From NCBI GenBank assembly GCA_902796355.1, contig CADBOU010000109.1, forward strand, positions 1 through 34,819: a stretch of 34,819 bases of DNA, read 5' to 3'. Each line of letters starts with the position of its first letter. Position 1 is the stretch's first letter. Source of the DNA: an uncultured Lachnospiraceae bacterium. Lineage in GTDB: Bacteria; Bacillota; Clostridia; Lachnospirales; Lachnospiraceae. Positions 15,846 to 25,471 of the stretch are shown piece after piece. The position numbers and the translations under genes are program-made. A model generated the notes under the pieces. It had not been told where the DNA came from and did not search any database. It worked only from the letters and a program-made list of their open reading frames with translations.

Positions 15846-15874
15846 ATCATACGTTGTTATCTCGAAAATCGCAA
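15846..15874 (-). promoter_or_regulatory. Promoter of superoxide reductase
   Basis: TTGCGA (15874-15869) and TATGAT (15851-15846) are separated by 17 nt on the minus strand, about 50 nt upstream of the start codon. Confidence 0.65.
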
Positions 15875-15928
15875 GCAAAAAAGATGAAAAAACCGTTGTA
15901 TTCAGCGTAAATGATCAGGAGAATGCTA

Positions 15929-15958
15929 TAGACGAAACACCTTATTTTGTGGTATTAT
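15929..15958 (+). promoter_or_regulatory. Candidate promoter of the topoisomerase genes
   Basis: An extended -10 TGGTATTAT (hexamer 15953-15958) with a partial -35 TAGACG (15929-15934) at 18 nt. AT-rich alternatives (GATAAT, TATATA) follow at 15965-15979, so the exact start is uncertain. Confidence 0.45.
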
Positions 15959-16029
15959 AGTTAGGATAATGGCTATATATAGTTTAATAAGGGGAAAGAA
16001 AGTAAACGAGAGGAAGGAAACAGCAATCA

Positions 16030-17952
16030 ATGACAGCTGACAATTACGGTGCAAAAGATATAAAGGTGCTCGAGGGCCTCGAAGCCGTCCGTATGCGTCC
16101 CGGCATGTATATCGGAAGTGTGGGTACCAAAGGTCTTAATCACCTTGTGGCAGAGATGGTTGACAACTCAGTGGATGAGCATATGGCCGGCTTCTGTGAT
16201 CACATCTATGTGACTCTGGAGGCGGACGGGTCGGCGACCGTGGAAGATGACGGGCGGGGCGTGCCGGTTGACATGCATGAGACAGGCCTCCCGGCGGAGC
16301 GTGTCGTCTATACGACTCTGCATGCAGGCGGTAAATTTGATAATACGACTTACAAGACAAGCGGCGGCCTGCATGGCGTCGGTTCATCTGTTGTCAATGC
16401 TCTGTCAGCCTATATGGATGTGCAGATTTTTAAAGATGGCAAGATTCATCATGACCGTTACGAGAGAGGTGTCCCGACGCAGGAGCTGACAAAGCAGGGG
16501 CTTCTTCCGGTGATCGGAAAAACTAAAAAGCGCGGCACGCATGTCAATTTTATGCCGGATGATCAGATTTTTGATCAGATCGAGTTCCGCGCAGCAGATA
16601 TCAAGAGCCGTCTGCATGAGACGGCGTATCTCAATCCGGGGTTGACGATTACATTTACTGATCTGCGCGGTGATGTCAAGGAATCCGAGACTTATCATGA
16701 GCCGGAAGGGATTGTGGGATTTATCAAAGAACTCAACAAGAATAAAGAAACGATCTGCGAGCCGATCTACTACAAGGGCGAAGCAGAAGGTATTGAAGTT
16801 GAGTGCGCAATCCAGTATGTCAATGAGTTTCATGAAACCGTACTCGGTTTCTGCAATACGATATACAACAGCGAGGGCGGATCTCACCTGACCGGATTTA
16901 AGACAATGTTTACGACTGTCATCAATCAGTATGCCCGCGATCTGGGGATTCTGAAAGAAAAAGATCAGAATTTTACCGGTGCTGATGTGCGCAACGGAAT
17001 GACAGCAGTGGTCTCAGTCAAACATCCTGACCCGCGCTTTGAGGGGCAGACCAAGACGAAGCTTGACAATCCGGATGCAGCCCGTGCGACCAGCAAAGTG
17101 ACGGGTGAAGAGATTGTGCTGTATTTTGATCGCAATGTTGAAGCGCTCAAAGATGTGATCGGATGCGCACAGAAAGCTGCAAAGATCCGTAAAAGCGAGG
17201 AGAAGGCCAAAACAAATCTGCTGACAAAACAGAAGTATTCTTTTGACAGCAACGGAAAGCTGGCCAATTGCGGAAGCCGGGATGCCTCAAAATGCGAGAT
17301 TTTTATCGTTGAGGGTGATTCTGCGGGCGGCTCTGCGAAAACGGCCCGCGACCGTCAGTATCAGGCAATTCTTCCCATCCGCGGAAAGATCTTAAATGTT
17401 GAAAAAGCGAGCATAGACAAGATTCTGGCCAATGCAGAGATCAAGACCATGATCAATGCATTCGGATGCGGTTTTTCGGAAGGGTACGGAAACGACTTTG
17501 ACATTTCCAAACTGCGCTATGACAAGATTATTATTATGGCTGACGCAGATGTTGACGGAGCTCATATTTCAACACTGCTGCTGACATTGTTTTACCGTTT
17601 TATGCCGGATCTGATTTTTGAAGGACATGTCTATATTGCCATGCCGCCGCTTTACAAGGCAATGCCGAAAGACGGAGAAGAAGAGTATCTCTATGATGAT
17701 GCGGCACTGGCCAAGTACCGGAAGGAGCACAAGGGACCATTTACACTGCAGCGATACAAGGGGCTTGGCGAGATGGATGCCCAGCAGTTGTGGGAGACAA
17801 CACTTGATCCCAAAACACGCATTCTTCAAAAAGTTGAAATTGAAGATGCCAGGATGGCCTCTCAAGTCACTGAAATGCTGATGGGGACACAGGTTCCTCC
17901 CAGAAAGCAGTTTATTTATGATAATGCAGTCAATGCTGTGATTGATGCATAA
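16030..17952 (+). CDS. parE: Type IIA topoisomerase subunit B (ParE/GyrB-like)
   Basis: ATPase subunit of a DNA topoisomerase. GHKL ATP site: Asn46 in EMVDNSVDE, DDGRGVP (73-79), GLHGVGSS (113-120). Transducer follows, then the Toprim domain with Glu428 in EGDSAGGS and Asp505/507/509 in DADVD, and the C-terminal YKGLGEMDAQQLWETT. Length 640 fits either GyrB or ParE. The GyrB-specific insertion of proteobacteria is absent. I favour topoisomerase IV because the partner subunit lacks a GyrA box and no replication-origin genes are near. The ATG has GAGGAAGG about 10 nt upstream; the partner starts 15 nt after this stop, so they form an operon. Confidence 0.85.
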   Translation: MTADNYGAKDIKVLEGLEAVRMRPGMYIGSVGTKGLNHLVAEMVDNSVDEHMAGFCDHIYVTLEADGSATVEDDGRGVPVDMHETGLPAERVVYTTLHAGGKFDNTTYKTSGGLHGVGSSVVNALSAYMDVQIFKDGKIHHDRYERGVPTQELTKQGLLPVIGKTKKRGTHVNFMPDDQIFDQIEFRAADIKSRLHETAYLNPGLTITFTDLRGDVKESETYHEPEGIVGFIKELNKNKETICEPIYYKGEAEGIEVECAIQYVNEFHETVLGFCNTIYNSEGGSHLTGFKTMFTTVINQYARDLGILKEKDQNFTGADVRNGMTAVVSVKHPDPRFEGQTKTKLDNPDAARATSKVTGEEIVLYFDRNVEALKDVIGCAQKAAKIRKSEEKAKTNLLTKQKYSFDSNGKLANCGSRDASKCEIFIVEGDSAGGSAKTARDRQYQAILPIRGKILNVEKASIDKILANAEIKTMINAFGCGFSEGYGNDFDISKLRYDKIIIMADADVDGAHISTLLLTLFYRFMPDLIFEGHVYIAMPPLYKAMPKDGEEEYLYDDAALAKYRKEHKGPFTLQRYKGLGEMDAQQLWETTLDPKTRILQKVEIEDARMASQVTEMLMGTQVPPRKQFIYDNAVNAVIDA

Positions 17953-17967
17953 AGGAGCGACGATTTC

Positions 17968-20229
17968 ATGAAAGAAAAACTTTTGCATACAGAATATTCT
18001 GATGTCATGCAAAAATCCTATATAGACTATGCAATGAGCGTGATCATCGCCCGGGCTCTTCCCGATGTGCGTGACGGGTTAAAACCTGTTCAGCGCCGCA
18101 CGCTGTACGATATGAGCGAGCTGGGCATACGCTATGACAAACCTTACCGCAAATGTGCCCGTATTGTCGGCGATACGATGGGTAAATACCATCCGCACGG
18201 TGATTCATCGATTTATGACTCACTGGTCGTGATGGCGCAGGACTTTAAAAAAGGCCAGATTCTGGTGGATGGCCATGGAAACTTCGGATCCATAGAAGGG
18301 GACGGTGCAGCGGCGATGCGTTACACTGAGGCCCGGCTGACAAAGTTTACCCAGGAAGCTGCACTGGCAGATATGGATAAAGATATCATCGATTTCATGC
18401 CGAATTTTGATGAGACTGAAAAAGAGCCGGTCGTTCTCCCGTTCAGAGTGCCCAATCTTCTGGTCAATGGCGCAGAAGGGATTGCGGTTGGTATGGCGAC
18501 CAGTATACCCACACATAATCTGCGGGAAGTGGTTGAGGGCGTCAAGGCCTACATGAATGATAATGCCATCACAACCCAGGATTTGATGCAGTATATCAAA
18601 GGACCGGATTTTCCGACCGGCGGGATTGTTGCAAACAGTGCTGAGCTGGAAGAGATTTACGCAACCGGTATGGGCAAGATCCGTCTGCGGGGAAAAGTTG
18701 AAATCGAAAATGCAGGGAGCGGTAAAAAAAGGCTGGTGATTACTGAGATTCCCTATACCATGATTGGAGCGGGTATCGGAAAGTTTTTAAACGATGTAGC
18801 GGCGCTCGCAGAGACGCCTGCCGGCAGTTCAATTGTCGATATTTCCAATCAATCATCCAAAGAGGGGATCAGGATTGTCATCGAGTTAAAACGCGGTGGT
18901 GATGTTCAGTATCTGCAGGATCTGCTCTACAAGAAGACGCGTCTGGAAGATACGTTCGGTGTCAATATGCTTGCTGTTGCGGAGGGAAGACCCAAGACGC
19001 TGTCGCTGAAGCAGATTATTGAGCATCATGTCGATTTTCAGTTTGAGACGACAACCCGCAAATACCAGTATATGCTGGGCAAAGAACAGGATAACAGAGA
19101 GATCCAGGAAGGCCTCATTAAAGCCTGTGATGTCATCGATCTGATTATCGAGATTCTGCGCGGATCAAAAACACTGGCACAGGCAAAGCGCTGTCTTACC
19201 GATGGAGACACCTCCGAGATCAAATTCAAGTCATCTGTCTCCAAAAAGATGGCTGCCATGCTGCGCTTTACGGAAAAGCAGGCAGATGCCGTATTGGCCA
19301 TGCGTCTGTCAAAGCTGGTGGGATTAGAGGTCGAAGCTTTGCTGGCTAAGCAGGAAGAGACAATCAAGAAGATTACGGAGTATGAACATATTCTCAATGA
19401 TTACGATGCCATGGCGCAGGTGATCATGGATGATCTTGACAAACTGGGGCAGGAGTACGGACATGACCGCCGCACTGCTTTGGATGATGTGCAGGAAGTG
19501 GTGATCAAGGAAAAACCGGTAGCTCGTCAGAAGCTGAAATTCCTGATGGATCGCTTTGGTTATGTCAAGACACTTGATCCCGGTACATACAGCCGTAACG
19601 AGGAGGCGGCCATTGCGGAGAGCCGGTTTATCTGCTCCTGCGTCAATGTCGGAAAAGTCTGCCTGTTTACGGATGATGGGATGATGCATCAGGCCAAAGT
19701 ATCGGACATTCCCCGAAAAAAATTCCGCGATAAAGGAATCCCGATCGACAATGTGAGCGGATTTGATTCGACAAAGCAGAGAATCCTGTTTGTGTGCAGT
19801 GAAGAGAAGCTGAAAGAGATGAAACTCTATTTCCTGACGCAGGACGGTATGATCAAGAAAGTTGACGGCAATGAGTTTGAGGCAAGCCGTTACAATATAG
19901 CGGCAACCAAACTGGGAGCCGGTGATGCGGTGGTCTCTATCTGCGCGGCTCACGAGTTGGATGATGTTGTTATCCGGACGGAGAGAGGATACTTCCTTCG
20001 CTTTGACAGCAACGAGGTTCCGGAGAACAAGAAAAACTCAATCGGCGTGCATGGTATTAAGCTCAAAAAAGGAGATCATGCCTCAGCCCTGTATGCCTTT
20101 GCGCAAGGGGATTCAAATGTTCAGATTGATTACGGTGAAGGCAAGCTTACGCTGACGAGACTTAAAAAGGGAAAACGCGCCGGAACAGGCACATTGCGTG
20201 ATAAAGGACAAATTTCACTCCCGGTATAG
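17968..20229 (+). CDS. parC: Type IIA topoisomerase subunit A (ParC-like)
   Basis: DNA breakage-reunion subunit. The catalytic Tyr119 is in [11 protein letters not shown]; the winged-helix region has [11 protein letters not shown] with Ser80 and Asp84 at the positions whose substitution gives quinolone resistance, both in the susceptible form. The tower and coiled-coil follow, then a C-terminal beta-propeller of reduced regularity (about 520-753). At the position of the GyrA box (QRRGGKG in gyrase), the sequence after [12 protein letters not shown] reads [10 protein letters not shown], so the box is missing and DNA wrapping is not expected. That supports topoisomerase IV over gyrase. Length 753 is shorter than GyrA. 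RBS AAAGGAG precedes ATG. Confidence 0.85.
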   Translation: MKEKLLHTEYSDVMQKSYIDYAMSVIIARALPDVRDGLKPVQRRTLYDMSELGIRYDKPYRKCARIVGDTMGKYHPHGDSSIYDSLVVMAQDFKKGQILVDGHGNFGSIEGDGAAAMRYTEARLTKFTQEAALADMDKDIIDFMPNFDETEKEPVVLPFRVPNLLVNGAEGIAVGMATSIPTHNLREVVEGVKAYMNDNAITTQDLMQYIKGPDFPTGGIVANSAELEEIYATGMGKIRLRGKVEIENAGSGKKRLVITEIPYTMIGAGIGKFLNDVAALAETPAGSSIVDISNQSSKEGIRIVIELKRGGDVQYLQDLLYKKTRLEDTFGVNMLAVAEGRPKTLSLKQIIEHHVDFQFETTTRKYQYMLGKEQDNREIQEGLIKACDVIDLIIEILRGSKTLAQAKRCLTDGDTSEIKFKSSVSKKMAAMLRFTEKQADAVLAMRLSKLVGLEVEALLAKQEETIKKITEYEHILNDYDAMAQVIMDDLDKLGQEYGHDRRTALDDVQEVVIKEKPVARQKLKFLMDRFGYVKTLDPGTYSRNEEAAIAESRFICSCVNVGKVCLFTDDGMMHQAKVSDIPRKKFRDKGIPIDNVSGFDSTKQRILFVCSEEKLKEMKLYFLTQDGMIKKVDGNEFEASRYNIAATKLGAGDAVVSICAAHELDDVVIRTERGYFLRFDSNEVPENKKNSIGVHGIKLKKGDHASALYAFAQGDSNVQIDYGEGKLTLTRLKKGKRAGTGTLRDKGQISLPV

Positions 20230-20266
20230 TTCTGTGATAAAAAAATCAAAAAAAAGATTTTTCCCA

Positions 20267-20296
20267 TTGTGCACTTCGGCATAGCACGTGTATAAT
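20267..20296 (+). promoter_or_regulatory. Promoter of the L,D-transpeptidase operon
   Basis: TTGTGC (20267-20272) and consensus TATAAT (20291-20296) at 18 nt, about 64 nt upstream of the start codon. Confidence 0.7.
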
Positions 20297-20323
20297 AAAG
20301 GACTGGGAGTGGATAATTAAAAG

Positions 20324-20345
20324 AAGGGGTATTTTTGTACCCTTT
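20324..20345 (+). promoter_or_regulatory. Leader hairpin just upstream of the L,D-transpeptidase ribosome site
   Basis: AAGGGGTA (20324-20331) pairs with TACCCTTT (20338-20345, one G-U) around TTTTTG, ending 3 nt before the Shine-Dalgarno AGGTGA (20349-20354). It could stabilise the message or tune initiation; it also hides an AGAAGGGG sequence that would otherwise act as a decoy ribosome site. Confidence 0.4.
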
Positions 20346-20359
20346 TGCAGGTGATATCA

Positions 20360-22270
20360 ATGGCAGATGAGAGAATTAAAAAGAACAACCTCCCTGTAGA
20401 AGATACAGAAAAAGAGGTTCAGGGGACAGTGGATCAGACACAGCAGACCGGTGCCGCAGAGGATGCATCGGATTTAGGTGTGCTTTCCTGGGATGATATT
20501 CAGTCTGACGAGACAGATGAGGCTGAAGTGGCTGAAGAGACCGGGAAGAACGATCATGATGTTCATGACAATGATAACAACACGGATAAACAGGTGTCAG
20601 ATAAGGAGAAGCAGAAAGAACAGGATCCTGACGATACAGAAGAATCTGATGCTTCTGAAGATGATATAGATGAAAAAGATATAGATCAGAATGATGATAT
20701 AGAAGAAGATCAATTTGAAGAAGAAAGCTCTGACAAAGAAGAAGAGTTTGAGGAAGATGATCTGGGAGAAGAAGGCTTTGAGGAGGAGGCGCCCGGAGCA
20801 GGCTTCTATATGGAAAGCGAGGATCTGGAGGAATACGTGAAGGGAAAGAAGAGAAAAAAGAAAAAGAAACATAACGCTGCCAAGGCAATCGGCAAATTTT
20901 TCTTAGGCCTCCTGATCTTTTTGATTGTGGCTTATCTGGGCGTGTCAGCATTTTTTGTCAAGCATTTTTATCTTGACACGAAGATCAACGGCACTGATTT
21001 TTCGCTGCGTTCGGCCGAGGACGTAGAAAAGTACATGACTAAACAGGTGGATAACTACATTCTGACATTGCAGGAAGTAGGAGATGCCGAAGAGACGATT
21101 GCAGGATCAGATATCGATATTCAGTACAGGCAGAGCACACAGATTGCCAAGGAACTGAAAAAGCAAAATCCGTTCCTGTGGCCGGTGGCATTCTGGGATC
21201 CGGATGAGATCAACGTTGATATTGGCGTAGGATATGACGAGGCGAAGCTGGCTGATGTCATTGCCAAGCTCAATTGCATGAAGCAGGATGAATGGACTCA
21301 GCCGACAAGCGCGCAGCCCGAGTATGACGGGGAGCAGTTTGTGGTTAAGCCGGAAGTGTTCGGTACGACGCTGATTCCTGAGACATTTAACAAAGCAGTA
21401 CGTGATACCATTGCAGGGTTCGGTCCGACGCTCAATCTGGAGGAAGCTGAGTGTTATCAAAAGCCCAAATACGTGAGCACATCGCCGGAAGTGCAGGCAG
21501 CCTGCGATCAGATGAACAATTACAGCAAGGCCAGCATTACTTATAAGTTTGGCGATTATACCGAAGTTGTCGACAGAGCTGTCATCAAAGACTGGCTGAC
21601 AGTCAATATAGACGACATGTCTGTGCAATACAATGAAGATCAGGTCAATGCCTACGTGGCTTCGCTGGCTGAAAAATATGACACCATCGATAAGACGCGT
21701 ACTTTTAATGCACAGAACGGTCAGACCTATCAGGTAAGACCCGGGACATACGGATGGTCAATTGACCAGGAGACAGAGATTGCCGCCCTCAAGGACAGTA
21801 TCAACAAGGGTGAGACAATCGAGAAAGAGCCGGCATACAAGACGACAGCCCGCACACATACAGATCAGGACTGGGGCGATACCTACGCTGAAGTCTCGAT
21901 TTCTCAGCAGCATATGTGGTATATACAGGGCGGAGCGGTTGTCTTTGAGGCGGATGTCGTAACCGGCTTACCTACAGCAAAGAAAGCGACACCGACAGGA
22001 ATGCATCAGTGCCTTGAAAAGGCGCAGAACAAAGTGCTGCGCGGCGAGATACAGTCTAATGGTAAACCCGAATATGAGACGCCGGTGGCCTATTGGATGC
22101 GTGTCACATGGAGCGGTGTCGGTTTCCATACGGCGACATGGCAGCCGTGGTTTGGCGGCAACCGTTATACATATGCCGGTTCACACGGATGCATCAATAT
22201 GTCATATTCCGATTCACAGACACTCTATGGCATCATACAGGTAGGAGACGCGGTTATTATCCATGAATAA
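20360..22270 (+). CDS. L,D-transpeptidase (YkuD) with acidic cytoplasmic tail
   Basis: Membrane-anchored enzyme that cross-links peptidoglycan stem peptides (3-3 links) or attaches other groups. Residues 1-160 are low-complexity and highly acidic (Asp/Glu runs, e.g. EEDQFEEESSDKEEEFEEDD), then KGKKRKKKKKHN (161-172), one membrane helix (about 177-200), a PG_binding_4-type extracellular region (205-500), and the YkuD domain with catalytic Cys611 in SHGCINM and the earlier His in GVGFHTATW. The positive stop-transfer block before the helix puts the acidic tail in the cytoplasm. Start ATG 20360 has AGGTGA at 5 nt; an in-frame TTG at 20345 has none. The stop overlaps tgt by 8 nt. Confidence 0.93.
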   Translation: MADERIKKNNLPVEDTEKEVQGTVDQTQQTGAAEDASDLGVLSWDDIQSDETDEAEVAEETGKNDHDVHDNDNNTDKQVSDKEKQKEQDPDDTEESDASEDDIDEKDIDQNDDIEEDQFEEESSDKEEEFEEDDLGEEGFEEEAPGAGFYMESEDLEEYVKGKKRKKKKKHNAAKAIGKFFLGLLIFLIVAYLGVSAFFVKHFYLDTKINGTDFSLRSAEDVEKYMTKQVDNYILTLQEVGDAEETIAGSDIDIQYRQSTQIAKELKKQNPFLWPVAFWDPDEINVDIGVGYDEAKLADVIAKLNCMKQDEWTQPTSAQPEYDGEQFVVKPEVFGTTLIPETFNKAVRDTIAGFGPTLNLEEAECYQKPKYVSTSPEVQAACDQMNNYSKASITYKFGDYTEVVDRAVIKDWLTVNIDDMSVQYNEDQVNAYVASLAEKYDTIDKTRTFNAQNGQTYQVRPGTYGWSIDQETEIAALKDSINKGETIEKEPAYKTTARTHTDQDWGDTYAEVSISQQHMWYIQGGAVVFEADVVTGLPTAKKATPTGMHQCLEKAQNKVLRGEIQSNGKPEYETPVAYWMRVTWSGVGFHTATWQPWFGGNRYTYAGSHGCINMSYSDSQTLYGIIQVGDAVIIHE

Positions 22271-23408
22271 TCATTATGAACTTGTGACGACGGACGGTCT
22301 GGCTAAGCGGGCTCATTTTACGACTGTTCACGGGACAATTGAAACACCGGTTTTTATGAATGTTGGAACGGCAGGGGCCATCAAAGGCGCCCTGTCGTCT
22401 TACGATCTGGAGCAGATCGGGACGCAGGTGGAGCTTTCAAATACGTACCATCTCCACGTGCGCCCGGGGGATGAGGTTGTGCGGGATATGGGAGGTATCC
22501 GCAAGTTTATGGCCTGGGACGGTCCGGTGCTGACAGATTCAGGCGGCTTTCAGGTCTTTTCTCTGGCACAGCTGCGTTCTATCAAAGAGGAAGGTGTGCA
22601 TTTTTGCTCACATATTGATGGACACCGGATCTTTATGGGACCGGAGGAGAGCATTCAGATTCAATCTAATCTGGCTTCGACCATCGCAATGGCTTTTGAC
22701 GAGTGCCCCTCTTCTGTGGCGGAGAAATCATATATTGATCAGTCGGTTGAGCGCACAACGCGTTGGCTTGAGCGATGCCGCAAAAAGATGGATGAGCTCA
22801 ACAGTCGGGAAGGGACTCTGAATCCGCATCAAATGCTTTTTGGTATCAATCAGGGAGGGATCTATCCCGACATTCGCAAAAAGCACGCAAAACAGATCGC
22901 CCAGATAGATTTGGACGGCTATGCGATTGGCGGCCTTGCTGTGGGAGAAACACATGAACAGATGTACGAGATACTCGAAGAAACTGTACCGCTTTTGCCG
23001 CAGGATAAGCCGGTCTATCTGATGGGCGTCGGGACGCCGCAAAACATACTCGAGGGCGTTGAACGCGGAGTGGATTTCTTTGATTGTGTTTATCCCAGCA
23101 GAAATGGACGGCATGGCCATGTGTACACAAATCACGGAAAGATGAATCTGCTCAATGCACGGTTTGAGAGGGATGACAGGCCGCTTGACGAGACCTGTGA
23201 CTGCCCAGTATGCCGCCGTTTTTCGCGCAGCTATATTCATCATTTGTTTAAGGCGAAGGAAATGCTTGCCATGCGCCTTTGTGTCATGCATAATCTGTAT
23301 TTCTACAATCACATGATGACAGAGATTCGCACAGCCATTGAAGCCGGGCGGTATGCAGAGTATAAAAAAGCTAAACTGGAAAATATGGAAGCAGGAGAAG
23401 ATCAATGA
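22263..23408 (+). CDS. tgt: tRNA-guanine transglycosylase
   Basis: Exchanges guanine 34 for preQ1 (or queuine) in tRNAs with GUN anticodons. Catalytic Asp92 is in LTDSGGFQVFS and the nucleophile Asp274 in FFDCVYPSRNGRHG (commonly FDCVLPTR). The Zn2+ site is Cys312, Cys314, Cys317 in CDCPVC plus a His in YIHHL. Length 381 is standard. ATG lies 8 nt inside the end of the transpeptidase gene and the stop overlaps proC in ATGA, so all three are co-translated. No queA or preQ1 synthesis genes are in the window; whether this strain makes or imports the base cannot be seen. Confidence 0.96.
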   Translation: MNNHYELVTTDGLAKRAHFTTVHGTIETPVFMNVGTAGAIKGALSSYDLEQIGTQVELSNTYHLHVRPGDEVVRDMGGIRKFMAWDGPVLTDSGGFQVFSLAQLRSIKEEGVHFCSHIDGHRIFMGPEESIQIQSNLASTIAMAFDECPSSVAEKSYIDQSVERTTRWLERCRKKMDELNSREGTLNPHQMLFGINQGGIYPDIRKKHAKQIAQIDLDGYAIGGLAVGETHEQMYEILEETVPLLPQDKPVYLMGVGTPQNILEGVERGVDFFDCVYPSRNGRHGHVYTNHGKMNLLNARFERDDRPLDETCDCPVCRRFSRSYIHHLFKAKEMLAMRLCVMHNLYFYNHMMTEIRTAIEAGRYAEYKKAKLENMEAGEDQ

Positions 23409-24211
23409 AAGATGTAATCGGGTTTATCGGTGCAGGAAATATGGGGACAGCTTTACTGACTGGTGCACGCGGTGCATACGGACCTGAGCAGTTCACTTTT
23501 TATGATCATCATGAAGATAAGAGAGCATTCATTGAGGAAACTCTTGGTGTTAAAGCGGCTGCAAATGCAGCTGATGTGGCAAAGAAAGCCAAGTTTTTAT
23601 TCCTGACGGTAAAACCGCAAAACTACGAAGAGTTGCTTGGGCAGATTAGAGATGAGCTGACCCGGGAACATATTATGATCAGCGTTGCACCCGGCGTGAC
23701 AGGACAGTGGATTTGCCGTACGGCTGGAACAGACTGCCGTGTTGTACGAGTCATGCCCAACACGCCGGCTCTGATCGGCTCTGGCATGACAGGCTTTTCC
23801 TATGAAGAGGGAGCACTGACTGATGAGGAGAGTGAAGTAATCATGAATATTCTCTCATCATGCGGCATTGCCCGGCGTGTCGATGAATCTTTGATGGATA
23901 CTGTCATCTGTGCGAGCGGATCATCGCCGGCCTTTTACTATCTTTTTATCGATGCTATCGCCAAACGCTGTGAAGCATGGGGCATGAGCAGGGAAGATGC
24001 CGTGCTCTTTGCGGCGCAGACAGCCATTGGTTCTGCCCGGATGATTCTTGAAACAGGTGAAGATCCCGCCATTCTCGCAGAACGTGTCTGCTCCAAGGGA
24101 GGGACGACTATTGAAGGAGTTCAGTCCCTGCAGCGTGATAACCTTGATTCTGTTGTAGCCCGTGCCATTGACGCGACATACACCAAGGCCAAGGCCATGC
24201 GAAAAGACTAA
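23405..24211 (+). CDS. proC: Pyrroline-5-carboxylate reductase
   Basis: Last step of proline synthesis, reducing P5C with NAD(P)H. Rossmann start IGFIGAGNMGTALL (5-18), LFLTVKPQNYEE, and the family's VRVMPNTPALIGSGMT; the C-terminal dimer domain carries GSSPAFYYLFIDA and CSKGGTTIEGVQ. Length 268 is typical. It overlaps tgt by 4 nt (ATGA). The other proline genes, proB and proA, are on the opposite strand immediately downstream, with only 2 nt between the proC and proA stop codons and no hairpin between them. Confidence 0.96.
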   Translation: MKDVIGFIGAGNMGTALLTGARGAYGPEQFTFYDHHEDKRAFIEETLGVKAAANAADVAKKAKFLFLTVKPQNYEELLGQIRDELTREHIMISVAPGVTGQWICRTAGTDCRVVRVMPNTPALIGSGMTGFSYEEGALTDEESEVIMNILSSCGIARRVDESLMDTVICASGSSPAFYYLFIDAIAKRCEAWGMSREDAVLFAAQTAIGSARMILETGEDPAILAERVCSKGGTTIEGVQSLQRDNLDSVVARAIDATYTKAKAMRKD

Positions 24212-24213
24212 TC

Positions 24214-25458
24214 TTATTTTCTGACCTGTCCGTTTCCCCGCAGCTGATATTTGTAGGATGTCAGCTCCTTAAGCCCCATCGGTCCGCGCGCATGAAGTTT
24301 TTGCGTGCTGATGCCGATCTCAGCTCCGAATCCAAACATGAAGCCGTCCGTAAACCGAGTTGATGCATTGGCGTAAACGCAGGCGGAATCGATCTCATTG
24401 AGAAATCTGTCGGCATTCTCATTTGTCGAAGTGATAATAGCATCCGAATGGCCGGTGTGATACCGGTTGGTATGCTTAATCGCCTCATCGACAGAATCAA
24501 CAATTTTGACAGAGAGGATATAATCGAGATATTCGGTTCCCCAGTCTTCCTCTGTGGCACGCTTCATGACGGGCGCGATACCGCAGGCAATCTCATCACC
24601 GCGCAGTTCCACCTGCTCGCCCAGCCGTTCTGCCAGAGCAGGAAGAAAGGCGTCGGCAATATTTCTGTGAACAAGCAGGCTTTCAGCTGCGTTACAGACG
24701 CCTACACGCTGCGTTTTAGCATTCGTGATGATGTCAAGAGCCATTTGAATATCGGCTGACTCATCAACAAATATATGGCAGTTTCCGGTTCCTGTCTCAA
24801 TAACAGGGATCGTGCTGGTTTCGACAACACTTTTAATCAGTCCGGCGCCTCCGCGCGGAATCAATACATCGATATACGCATTGGCGCGCATCATTTCTTT
24901 GACAGTCTCTCTGCTTGTATCTTCGAGCAGAATCAGGACGTCAGGATTGATATCCATCTGCTGAAGCGTCTGACGCATCACTTGCACCATGGCGATATTG
25001 GAGTGAATGCAATCGCTCCCACCGCGTAAGAAACTGACATTTCCTGACTTAAAACAGAGAGAAAAGGCGTCAGGAGTAACGTTGGGGCGGCTTTCATAAA
25101 TAATACCGATCACGCCCATCGGTACGCGGACTCTGCGGATATCAATACCGCTGTCCAATGTCCATGAATCCATGACCTCACCGATGGGATCAGGCAAGGC
25201 AGCGACCTGGCGCATCCCTTCGGCAATATCTTCCAGGCGCGCCTGAGTCAGACGCAGGCGGTCCTGCAGGCCTGGAGCCATGCCGGCCTTGACGGCATCT
25301 TCAAGATCTATGGCATTGGCGGCAAGGATCTCATCGCTGTGTGCCAACAATGCATCTGCTATACAGCATAATGCCTGATTCTTTTTGTCCGTTGGCATGG
25401 AGCGCATGATCACTTCTGCCTGCTTTGCCTTTTCTCCGAGAGTCATAATCGTGTTCAT
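24214..25458 (-). CDS. proA: Glutamate-5-semialdehyde dehydrogenase
   Basis: Reduces glutamyl-5-phosphate with NADPH to the semialdehyde, which closes to P5C. Aldehyde-dehydrogenase fold; [16 protein letters not shown] (118-133) is the family block, [13 protein letters not shown] follows, and the catalytic Cys is in [14 protein letters not shown]. The C-terminal [21 protein letters not shown] is the gamma-glutamyl phosphate reductase signature. Length 414 is normal. The ATG has AAAAGGAGGC upstream and lies 13 nt after the proB stop, so proB-proA is an operon transcribed with mrp. Confidence 0.96.
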   Translation of the reverse strand: MNTIMTLGEKAKQAEVIMRSMPTDKKNQALCCIADALLAHSDEILAANAIDLEDAVKAGMAPGLQDRLRLTQARLEDIAEGMRQVAALPDPIGEVMDSWTLDSGIDIRRVRVPMGVIGIIYESRPNVTPDAFSLCFKSGNVSFLRGGSDCIHSNIAMVQVMRQTLQQMDINPDVLILLEDTSRETVKEMMRANAYIDVLIPRGGAGLIKSVVETSTIPVIETGTGNCHIFVDESADIQMALDIITNAKTQRVGVCNAAESLLVHRNIADAFLPALAERLGEQVELRGDEIACGIAPVMKRATEEDWGTEYLDYILSVKIVDSVDEAIKHTNRYHTGHSDAIITSTNENADRFLNEIDSACVYANASTRFTDGFMFGFGAEIGISTQKLHARGPMGLKELTSYKYQLRGNGQVRK

Positions 25459-25471
25459 ATGCTGCCTCCTT

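Noticed and set aside
20241-20262. AAAAATC/GATTTTT hairpin after parC as a terminator
   Set aside because: Stem is 7 bp and almost all A-T; too weak to call as a terminator, though some effect is possible.
20376-20951. Leu/Ser/Phe-rich antisense frames opposite the acidic tail of the L,D-transpeptidase
   Set aside because: Reverse complement of GAA/GAT-rich codons always yields Phe/Leu/Ser/Ile runs; apparent membrane helices are artefacts.
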